Assembly (NCBI GenBank): GCA_003133625.1
Contig: PKYH01000122.1
Location: 1-41,998, forward strand
DNA: 41,998 nucleotides
DNA from: Candidatus Bathyarchaeota archaeon
GTDB lineage: Archaea > Thermoproteota > Bathyarchaeia > Bathyarchaeales > Bathycorpusculaceae
Direction: 5' to 3'
Below are positions 8,636 to 16,461 of this stretch, piece after piece. The notes beneath the pieces were generated by a model that saw nothing but the letters and a program-made list of their open reading frames with translations, did not search any database and was not told the DNA's origin. Within the stretch, counting starts at the first letter, position 1. Every line of letters starts with the position of its first letter. A program made the translations under genes and the position numbers.

Positions 8636-9577
8636 ATGACGTTTAAGAGAGTTAAAAGCAGGGTAAAGGTGTTAATGCTATGCTTGCTCATGGCAAGTGT
8701 GCTAAGCCCAATTTTGTTGACAAGTGTAAAAGCGCAAAACAGCGGAGTCACTGTTGGCTATTGGCCTTTAGACGAAGTTAAATCAAGCGGTTACAACGTA
8801 ATAACCCCTGACTCGACAGGTGTAAACCCTGGCATTGTAGCAGGCACTCCTGAGCCTACGCTGGTGGATGGCAAAATTGGCAAAGCTATGCAGTTTAACG
8901 GACAAAACTTCGTGTACATCCCCATAAAATTCATCGTTGGCTTTCCTCCCACACCACAGCCAATCTATATTCCGGTCTCGCCAAACCTTGACATTCAAAA
9001 ATACGTCCAAATTGAAGCATGGATTAACGTTCCAGGATTAAAAAACGCAACCTACAACAACATCGTTGTTAAATGCAACCATCCAGATCAAGCCGCCTCC
9101 TGGCAGAACACCACCAGAGTCCTCGGACTAGCCCTAAGAGCAGGTGCACCTGAAAACGGCGTACAATATGTTGAAGGAGCACTTAGCGGTTTTGTGTCAA
9201 CTGACACTGGAGGATTCAACGAGATAGTGACAACCCAACCAGTTTCTTTGAACCAGTGGATTCAGGTTGAATTTGCTCGGACTTCCACAGGCATGCACCT
9301 CTACATTAACGGTTACGAACAAAGCGTTAATTTGATTCATGGAGTTCAAAACCCGCAAGGCAACATAGTTAATGGAACAGAATACTACTTTGGGCATGAT
9401 GGACTAGCAACCATCGACGACGTTCGCATTGTCGATTTAGATCCCCAAGTTTCAGAGGCTGCGTTTGACATTGGACCTAACATTATGATGGCAATAATAG
9501 TGGTGTCAGTGATTTTTGCAGTAGCGTGGCTATTGCGCAGAGTAATTCAATTGTGGCTGATTCGACCCAAACTCTAA
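8636..9577 (+). CDS. secreted, C-terminally membrane-anchored LamG/concanavalin-like protein
   Basis: Signal peptide (VKVLMLCLLMASVLSPILLTSVKAQ), GYWPLDE...GKIGKAMQFNGQNFVYIP...LYINGYEQ...YYFGHDGLATIDDVRI LamG pattern, C-terminal TM. The 45 codons upstream of 8636 are probably not translated. Confidence 0.75.
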   Translation: MTFKRVKSRVKVLMLCLLMASVLSPILLTSVKAQNSGVTVGYWPLDEVKSSGYNVITPDSTGVNPGIVAGTPEPTLVDGKIGKAMQFNGQNFVYIPIKFIVGFPPTPQPIYIPVSPNLDIQKYVQIEAWINVPGLKNATYNNIVVKCNHPDQAASWQNTTRVLGLALRAGAPENGVQYVEGALSGFVSTDTGGFNEIVTTQPVSLNQWIQVEFARTSTGMHLYINGYEQSVNLIHGVQNPQGNIVNGTEYYFGHDGLATIDDVRIVDLDPQVSEAAFDIGPNIMMAIIVVSVIFAVAWLLRRVIQLWLIRPKL

Positions 9578-9613
9578 AGGCTCCAAAATTTAAGGAAAAA
9601 CGGTGGGGTTGAT

Positions 9614-10786
9614 GTGGGAACCGGACTTAAACTCCTCGAGTTGATGCTTCGGCAAAAACTCTTAGGCAAGGGTCTGGAGGGAGACCCCAACACTCCCCTT
9701 ATTGTATCGTACGCCGTAACTAAAGCCTGCAACCTTCGATGCCTTCACTGTCACGTTTCAGCCAATGAAGCCATGCCAAACGAGCTTAACGTCAGAGAAG
9801 CAATGCACGCCATAGATGAGATGGCGAATCTTGGAACTGAAGCTTTGATTTTCAGCGGCGGGGAGCCTCTTCTCAGAAAAGACTTCGTTTTGACACTTGC
9901 GGAATATTGCGATGACGTCGGCATTATAACAGCTATGCTTTCAAATGGATTGTTGATTAACCATAAAGTAGCCTTGGAACTGAAAGATGCCGGAATTAAA
10001 GCGATAGGCATACCGATTGATTCAATTGACCCTGAAAGCCACGATAAACTCAGAAATGTGCCAGGCACCTTCAAAAAAGCAGTAGCAGCAATCCAAGCCT
10101 GCCTAGACATGGACCTAGAAGTAATCGTCACCACCATGGCGTTGAAAGACACGTTTAACGAAATACCGAAAAGAATAGAATTTTTAGCCAACCTAGGCGT
10201 CGACGAAGTTGCCGTTTACGACTTAGTTCCAGTAGGACGAGGAAAAGACGTCATGGATCAGGCAATGACTCAAGAACAACGAGTCAGCCTAATACGGTAC
10301 CTGCAAGCGAAGCAAGAAGAAACCGAAATGGTCTTCACCATGTCAGGCGGACAACCGCTTTATCCAGAAATCGCCATGGAAATCCACAAGTCACACGACA
10401 CAAAACCAAAAGATTTACTGCTCAAAGAGTTCTGGATACATAACGCAGTCGGATGCCACGCAGGCATACTATACTTCAGTTTGCGCCCGGACGGAGATGT
10501 TTACCCCTGCACTTTTCTGCCAATTAAAGCTGGAAACATCCGGGAGCAAAGCCTAACTGATATTTGGCGCAACTCAAAAATCCTTAACACTCTAAGGCAA
10601 CGAAACGCTTTGAAAGGAAAATGCGGAGCCTGCGAATACAGAGAAACATGCGGAGGATGCAGAGGCAGAGCTTATGCTTGCACAGGAGACTATTTGGAGA
10701 CAGACCCTGCTTGCTTGCACGACTTAATGGTGGAAGAGAATGTTTACCCGAATAATGTGAAGCGTTTCGGATGGTGCGTTGGCTAG
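9614..10786 (+). CDS. radical SAM protein with SPASM domain (heme d1/AhbD/PqqE-like group)
   Basis: CNLRCLHCH radical SAM motif, FSGGEPLLR, and C-terminal CGACEYRETCGGCRGRAYACTGD...DPAC SPASM cysteines. GTG start. Confidence 0.88.
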   Translation: MGTGLKLLELMLRQKLLGKGLEGDPNTPLIVSYAVTKACNLRCLHCHVSANEAMPNELNVREAMHAIDEMANLGTEALIFSGGEPLLRKDFVLTLAEYCDDVGIITAMLSNGLLINHKVALELKDAGIKAIGIPIDSIDPESHDKLRNVPGTFKKAVAAIQACLDMDLEVIVTTMALKDTFNEIPKRIEFLANLGVDEVAVYDLVPVGRGKDVMDQAMTQEQRVSLIRYLQAKQEETEMVFTMSGGQPLYPEIAMEIHKSHDTKPKDLLLKEFWIHNAVGCHAGILYFSLRPDGDVYPCTFLPIKAGNIREQSLTDIWRNSKILNTLRQRNALKGKCGACEYRETCGGCRGRAYACTGDYLETDPACLHDLMVEENVYPNNVKRFGWCVG

Positions 10787-10919
10787 GCTTCTTGCTTGAA
10801 GCTACTTGTAATCCAAAAATTAGTTTATTGAGACTAAAAGAAAAAATGAAAAATCAAAAACAAAATTGATGCTTTTAATAATGGGTGTAAGTCTCAAAAG
10901 AGACTTCTAGTTCAGCGAG

Positions 10920-12344
10920 CTATTTCTTGTTCATTAGGTATTCATGCATTGCTTTTGCTGCGCGTTTGCCTGCTCCCATTGCGCTGATGACTGTTGCTGC
11001 TCCTGTAGCTACGTCTCCGCCCGCGTAAACACCGTCTAAGCTTGTTTTGCCAACTTCGTTAACGCATATTGTTCCGTGTCTTGGGTCGCTTTGTAAGCCG
11101 TCTGTTGTTCGCTGGATAATTGGGTTTGGTGTTTGACCGATGGCAACGATTACTGTGTCAACGTCCATTGTGAATTCTGAGCCTGGAACTTCTTTTACTC
11201 CACGTCTGCCTTTTGCATCAGGTTCAGTGAGTTCCATTGCGATGCATTTCATGCTTTTAACCCAGCCTTTCTCGTCACCGTAAAACTCGAGTGGTGCAGC
11301 AAGGAACTTGCAGACCAAGCCTTCTTCTTCCGCGTTTTCGATTTCTTCGTGTCTTGCTGGCAACTCAGTACGTGAGCGTCTGTAAAGCAAGCAAACGTCA
11401 GCGCCAAGCCGCATGCTGCTTCTTGCGCAGTCCATGGCAACGTTTCCGCCGCCGATGACGACTACGTGTTTGCCGATGCGTATTGGTGTGTCGTACTCTG
11501 GGAAAGCGAAGGCTTTCATCAAGTTAACGCGGATAAGGAATTCGTTGGCTGAGTAAATTCCGCCAAGGTTTTCTCCTGGGCAACCAGTGAACTGGGGCAA
11601 GCCTGCGCCGCTACCGATGAATACTGCCTCATAACCGTCCTTCATGAGTTCTGGAATAGTGTGAATCCTTCCAACCAAGTTGCCAACGCGCAAGTCAACA
11701 CCCAATTTCTGAATGTAAGCAACCTCATTTTGCACGATGGCTTTTGGTAAACGGAACTCTGGAATACCATACGACAACACCCCACCGCCAACATGCAAAG
11801 CTTCAAACATTGTAACGTCATGACCAAGCTTCACCAAGTCAGCAGCAGCCGTTAATCCAGCTGGACCTGCACCAACAATTGCTATTTTTTTGCCTGTTGG
11901 TGGAGCTTTCTGCGGAATCTGAGAGCCGTTATCTCGTTCCCAATCTGCAAGAAAACGTTCTAAGCGTCCGACGCTGATTGGATCACCCATCTTGCCGACG
12001 ACACATTTAGCTTGACATTGTACTTCTTGAGGGCAAACTCTTCCGCAAACAGCGGGCAACGCATTCTTCGCCTTTATGAGAGCTATGCCTTCAGCATACT
12101 TCTTTTCTTTAAGCAGCTTAATGAACGCTGGAATAGGAACATCCACAGGACAACCAGTTATACATTGAGGCTTAGGACACTGCAAACAACGATTAGCTTC
12201 TTCTTGAGCTTCAGCTTCAGTGTAACCTAAAGCGACCTCATTAAAGTTTTTAGCGCGTACTTTTGGATCTTGCTTAGCCATTTCTACGGCTTTCTTGTTT
12301 AATTTTGGTTTAGGCTTTGTTTCTGCCACACTTACAACCTCCAC
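10920..12344 (-). CDS. NADPH-dependent glutamate synthase small-subunit-like / NfnB (SudA) oxidoreductase
   Basis: N-terminal RCLQCPKPQCITGCPV FeS region, GAGPAGLTAAADL FAD motif, GGGNVAMDCARS NADP motif, AGGDVATGAATVISAMGAGK. Confidence 0.9.
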   Translation of the reverse strand: MEVVSVAETKPKPKLNKKAVEMAKQDPKVRAKNFNEVALGYTEAEAQEEANRCLQCPKPQCITGCPVDVPIPAFIKLLKEKKYAEGIALIKAKNALPAVCGRVCPQEVQCQAKCVVGKMGDPISVGRLERFLADWERDNGSQIPQKAPPTGKKIAIVGAGPAGLTAAADLVKLGHDVTMFEALHVGGGVLSYGIPEFRLPKAIVQNEVAYIQKLGVDLRVGNLVGRIHTIPELMKDGYEAVFIGSGAGLPQFTGCPGENLGGIYSANEFLIRVNLMKAFAFPEYDTPIRIGKHVVVIGGGNVAMDCARSSMRLGADVCLLYRRSRTELPARHEEIENAEEEGLVCKFLAAPLEFYGDEKGWVKSMKCIAMELTEPDAKGRRGVKEVPGSEFTMDVDTVIVAIGQTPNPIIQRTTDGLQSDPRHGTICVNEVGKTSLDGVYAGGDVATGAATVISAMGAGKRAAKAMHEYLMNKK

Positions 12345-13155
12345 TCATTTCCCACAACACTGAACTTAATCGTTCTTCGGGAAGCATTGTACGTTGACGT
12401 AGTATCAACTGGTCAAAGTCAGTTTTGTGACCGTCAAATTCTGGACCGTCAACACAGCCAAACATCATTTTGCCATCAACTGTGACACGGCATACTCCGC
12501 ACATGCCCATGCCATCAATCATTATAGGCGTTAAAGTTACAATCGTTGGAATGCCATAAGGCTTGGTGATTTCGCTTACATCCTTCATCAGGATTACTGG
12601 TCCCATAACGATGCAGCGGTCAAACTTTTCCTTCTTGAGTAAGTCTTTAAGGAAATCTAATCCTTTGTAACCTTTTGAACCATCATCAGTTGCTATGTAA
12701 ACTTTGTCGCTCATGGCTTTAGCTTCATCTTCCATCATTATGAACTCCTTTGTCCTAGCGCCGAGAACAGTGGTTACGTTGTTGCCTGCTGCTTTCATGG
12801 CTTTAACCTGCAACAGCAACGGCGCAATCATCACGCTTCCGCCGACACAGAGGACTTTGCCGAAGTTTTTGACTTCAGACGGATTGCCAAGTGGACCTGT
12901 AACGTTATCGATGCATTCGCCTTCGTTTAGTAAGCCAAGCGCTTTTGTGGTTTTGCCAACTTCATGGAAAGCAAACGATACTGTTCCTTTCGCTCTGTCA
13001 TATTCGCAGATTGTCAGGGGTATTCGCTCGCCTGCTTTGCCGTTTATGACTATTACGAATTGTCCAACTTGCGATTTAGCTGCAATGTCGGAAGCTTCAA
13101 CTTCAAACAGCTTAATTTTTGGAACAAGTTCTTTTTTAGTTACTATTTTGTACGT
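12310..13155 (-). CDS. sulfide dehydrogenase beta / NfnA (SudB)-type FAD/NAD(P)-binding subunit, apparent ACG start
   Basis: The frame extends upstream of the listed 12310..12834 ORF as TYKIVTKKELVPKIKLFEVEASDIAAKSQVGQFVIV...ERIPLTI...VGKTTKALG...GPLGNPSE, matching the SudB/PyrK N-terminus. C-terminal CGVCRV..FGCVDGPEFD FeS motif. No ATG/GTG/TTG in the extension. Confidence 0.85.
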   Translation of the reverse strand, partial: TYKIVTKKELVPKIKLFEVEASDIAAKSQVGQFVIVINGKAGERIPLTICEYDRAKGTVSFAFHEVGKTTKALGLLNEGECIDNVTGPLGNPSEVKNFGKVLCVGGSVMIAPLLLQVKAMKAAGNNVTTVLGARTKEFIMMEDEAKAMSDKVYIATDDGSKGYKGLDFLKDLLKKEKFDRCIVMGPVILMKDVSEITKPYGIPTIVTLTPIMIDGMGMCGVCRVTVDGKMMFGCVDGPEFDGHKTDFDQLILRQRTMLPEERLSSVLWEMSGGCKCGRNKA

Positions 13156-14387
13156 TTTGCTTTCGCCTCCACAGCTATTTCACGTCTTGGTAACGCTGAA
13201 ATTTTCTTATAGAAAGCATCCAGTTTCTGATTGAAGTCGCCAGCACATCTTGGTGACTCCTCATAAAGTTCGAATCGATCAAGCAGATTCTTCTTTTTCA
13301 ACACATTCAATAATACGCCCAAGTTGCGCTCTGCAGTGTCTTTGCCTTCTTGAAGTTTGCAGTCTTTAGATGGGCACACGACAGCCATTACACCGTCGAA
13401 ACCGCAGTTTAATGCGTTGACGACGTGAACTGGATCTAAGGATTTGAAGCATGGAACTTCAAGGGCTAACACGTTTTTGCCTGCAAACGCGCTGTTAGGA
13501 TTGTCTAAAGCTGAGAATTCTGACCATTGGCAAACGAACGCAAGAACTGCTGGACCGTGGTTTTTAGCTTTCAATTGTGCAATTGAATTCCCATAACGGT
13601 TTACTACGTTTTCAAACTCGAAGCCTTTCACTTGAATAGCGTGATGTGGACAAACCAGTTGGCATGCGCCACAGCCGACGCATTTCTCTTCGTTTACTTT
13701 TGGAGTAGCAAACGATTCAAACTCAAGCGCTTTATACGGGCAGATAAAGATGCATTTGCCACAGCCCACGCATTCTTGAACATCATAAACCGCTTTGCGG
13801 GAGAACTTTACTATTCTAACTGCGTTTTCATCGAAGCCTAATTGTTTGAGGACATTTCTGGCTAAAACGAGTCTTCGAGTGCTTATTTTTGTGCCTTCTT
13901 TATAGCGGCAGAAGGGATCTTCACATTGAACAGAAACAATATTTTTAATGCCTGAATTAAGGGCATCAAAAACAAAGTCGGTTGGAACTCTGCCTGAACA
14001 TGGCAAACGCAACGCAACGTACTTGCCAACTTTTAACCCTTGCTCTTTAAGGATATCTTGGACTTCGCCTGTGGAAGGCGAGTTTCCTCGGCACATTAAA
14101 ACAAGCGTGTCAGCGCCATCTTTGGCTTTTGCACGTGCCTGTTTAACGTAGTTTGAAAGATTATCGTAAGTGTAATATTGCATTTTAATGGCTGAAACAG
14201 GACAAGCACTGTAGCATATGCCACAAACTTGGCAGTCTTGAGTGTTTACTTCAACTTTTCCGGTTGAGTCGCGTTTTATGGCTTCATAAGGGCAAATTGA
14301 TTGGCAAACATAACACCGGCTACATAAATCTTGATTGATTTCCACTACAGCGAGACATTTTTCGCTCATTCTGAAACCTCTTTTCAT
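13143..14387 (-). CDS. polyferredoxin with duplicated FlpD/MvhD-like domains
   Basis: Four 4Fe-4S motifs (CSRCYVCQSICP, CQVCGICYSACP, CVGCGKCIFICP, CVGCGACQLVCP), each pair followed by an MvhD-like segment (LPCSGR..., VPCFKSLD...VVCPSKDCKLQEG). Confidence 0.85.
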   Translation of the reverse strand: MKRGFRMSEKCLAVVEINQDLCSRCYVCQSICPYEAIKRDSTGKVEVNTQDCQVCGICYSACPVSAIKMQYYTYDNLSNYVKQARAKAKDGADTLVLMCRGNSPSTGEVQDILKEQGLKVGKYVALRLPCSGRVPTDFVFDALNSGIKNIVSVQCEDPFCRYKEGTKISTRRLVLARNVLKQLGFDENAVRIVKFSRKAVYDVQECVGCGKCIFICPYKALEFESFATPKVNEEKCVGCGACQLVCPHHAIQVKGFEFENVVNRYGNSIAQLKAKNHGPAVLAFVCQWSEFSALDNPNSAFAGKNVLALEVPCFKSLDPVHVVNALNCGFDGVMAVVCPSKDCKLQEGKDTAERNLGVLLNVLKKKNLLDRFELYEESPRCAGDFNQKLDAFYKKISALPRREIAVEAKAKRTK

Positions 14388-14483
14388 ACACCGCTGCTAC
14401 TTTAAACCTTAAGCATGTTAACATGCTATTTTAAAGCTTTTGAAAGCTTGAAAAGGGTTTTAGAATGATATAATCCTTTCTCT

Positions 14484-15425
14484 CTATTTTCTGTAATATG
14501 GTCGTCGAATGTAACTGTAAGATTCAAGGGCTGCAGTGATGCCTTGACCCACTGCTGTCCCAACCTGCTTGACTGGATGAGTGGTAACATCGCCTGCTGC
14601 GAAAACTCCTGGAAGATTGGTCCGTTGGCGTATGTCAATTTTGATGTATCCATGCTCATCTGTTTCGACACCACAAGCTTTGGCTAATTGGCTGTTAGGT
14701 GCTTCGCCGATTTGAACGAAAACTGCGTCAACTGCTAGTTCGCTGGTTTTTCCTGTTGTGTTGTCGATCAAAGTGACTTGGGTTACTTGTTTGTTGCCTT
14801 TGATTTCTTGAACTTCCGTATTCCACAAGACCCTAACATTCTGTCTTGAGGAAATATCTGCCACTAAAGATTCTTCAGCGCGGAAACCGCTTTTTCTATG
14901 AACCACAACAACTTCAGAGGCAATGCCTGAAAGATAAATTATGGTGGTAGCCGCCGTATTCCCACCGCCAATAACAAGCACTCGTTTGCCTTTGAAAAAT
15001 GGTCCATCGCAAACGCCACAGTAACTTACACCTTTGCCGCGGAATTCTCTTTCACCTTTGACGCCGATTTCCTTGTAATGTGAGCCAGTGGAAAATATTA
15101 CTGATTTAGCTTCATAGGTTGCTCTTGAAGTTTTAACAATTTTCTTTTCACCCATAAGCTCTAATTCAGTTACAGGTTCCAAATCGTGAATGATTGCACC
15201 AAGTTTTCTGCAGTGCGAAGTCATTTTTTCCGCAAGTTCTCCACCACTAATCTCTGCAAAGCCTGGATAATTCACCACTGTTGGAGCATCAGAGATTGTT
15301 CCTCCAGCAAACTTCTCATCTAAAATTAAAGTTTTTAGTCCGCTTCGAACAGCGTAAATTCCAGCTGCCAAACCAGCGGAACCCGCACCGATTATTATGA
15401 CATCCCAGTTCTCCATAATGTGCAT
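14484..15425 (-). CDS. thioredoxin reductase-like FAD-dependent oxidoreductase
   Basis: DVIIIGAGSAGLAAGIYAVRSG, SYCGVCDGPFF redox CxxC, VIGGGNTAATTIIYLS, FAAGDVTTHPVKQVGTAVGQG. Confidence 0.92.
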   Translation of the reverse strand: MHIMENWDVIIIGAGSAGLAAGIYAVRSGLKTLILDEKFAGGTISDAPTVVNYPGFAEISGGELAEKMTSHCRKLGAIIHDLEPVTELELMGEKKIVKTSRATYEAKSVIFSTGSHYKEIGVKGEREFRGKGVSYCGVCDGPFFKGKRVLVIGGGNTAATTIIYLSGIASEVVVVHRKSGFRAEESLVADISSRQNVRVLWNTEVQEIKGNKQVTQVTLIDNTTGKTSELAVDAVFVQIGEAPNSQLAKACGVETDEHGYIKIDIRQRTNLPGVFAAGDVTTHPVKQVGTAVGQGITAALESYSYIRRPYYRK

Positions 15426-15558
15426 CTCTTTTAAGTGAATAGTGGATTAGGGCAGTTTATGAATTGTTCGATTTTTTTAGCTATCCTTTTGTTTGACCAG
15501 TAGATTCACAAGTGAATTTGATTTTGGAACTATCATTATTTTAAGTCAAATAATATCA

Positions 15559-15771
15559 ATGGAAAAAATTACTACGGAAACTCATTTGAAAGAAATAAAA
15601 GTCTTACTCTCAGAACTTAATAAGAAACTCGATTCATTACTGGAAGAAAAAGACACCTGTGCACTTATGCTCTGGCGGAGAAATCTGGATTTTCTTGAAA
15701 AAGAACCTGACACATATTCTTTTAAAGGTATTAAGGCACAGGGAAACTGTAGACATTCAGTAGTTCCTTGA
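15559..15771 (+). CDS. small coiled-coil hypothetical protein
   Basis: MEKITTETHLKEIKVLLSELNKKLDSLLEEKDTCALMLWRRNLDFLEKEP.... The 3' end overlaps the convergent flavodoxin-like gene, so the C-terminus is uncertain. Confidence 0.45.
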   Translation: MEKITTETHLKEIKVLLSELNKKLDSLLEEKDTCALMLWRRNLDFLEKEPDTYSFKGIKAQGNCRHSVVP

Positions 15772-16330
15772 CGAAGTTTGTGCTCTTTTCGTTAATATCT
15801 TCGCCCGAGACAATTTTCATTGCCGCTTTTATCATTACAGCGCTGCCGTTTGGGAGTGGTGCCACCTCTTTTGCAATTACTTGGGTTGTGTTACCGTCAG
15901 GTTGAATACTTCCGATGCCGAATGCACCAACCGTCGTGTTTTGTGGAGGATTGAAAGCTTTAAGGTAGTTCTGCACTGAACTGGCAGCTTTTCCCATGTA
16001 GCATGGGCCTCCGACAACAATTAAATCGTAGCCTGATGTGGAATAGTTGGTGGCTGCTTGGCTCTTTATGCCTGCTAAGGTAACTTGGTACCCATTATCC
16101 TGTAAGCTACTAGCAACAGCGGTTGCAACGTTTTTTGCATTACCGCTCATGCCTGGGTCAAAAACGACGAGTGCGTTTCCAACCATTGCACCTTTAGCTG
16201 GCAATGTTTGAGAACTGTTGGCGTCGGAAGAGTAGCTTCCCACATCCAAGGCTGCTAAAGCAAAAACTATCACGAGTGCAATTATCAGTATGGCGATTAT
16301 TGCTCCTGCGATTTTAAAGATTTTTCTCAT
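15731..16330 (-). CDS. membrane-anchored flavodoxin-like protein
   Basis: N-terminal TM helix, then NALVVFDPGMSGNAKNVATAVASSLQDNGYQV...YDLIVVGGPCYMGKAASSVQNYL flavodoxin-type fold. Confidence 0.75.
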   Translation of the reverse strand: MRKIFKIAGAIIAILIIALVIVFALAALDVGSYSSDANSSQTLPAKGAMVGNALVVFDPGMSGNAKNVATAVASSLQDNGYQVTLAGIKSQAATNYSTSGYDLIVVGGPCYMGKAASSVQNYLKAFNPPQNTTVGAFGIGSIQPDGNTTQVIAKEVAPLPNGSAVMIKAAMKIVSGEDINEKSTNFVKELLNVYSFPVP

Positions 16331-16461
16331 TTTTCTGACTCCCTATTTATTGAGCTTTGGTTCTTTTGTTGAATTTAAGATTATTTGTCTTAGCCTTTGC
16401 TCGTTTTTATTATCCAATAAACAGATAAGGCTGAAGGCGTTTTAGTTAATATTAGCAGTTT

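Noticed and set aside
12704-13234. 176-aa plus-strand ORF
   Set aside because: Antisense to the extended sudB-like gene, which has clear family motifs on the minus strand.
15493-15558. N-terminal 22 codons of the 15493 ORF
   Set aside because: ATG 15559 begins a coherent coiled-coil protein; the upstream residues lie in probable promoter sequence.
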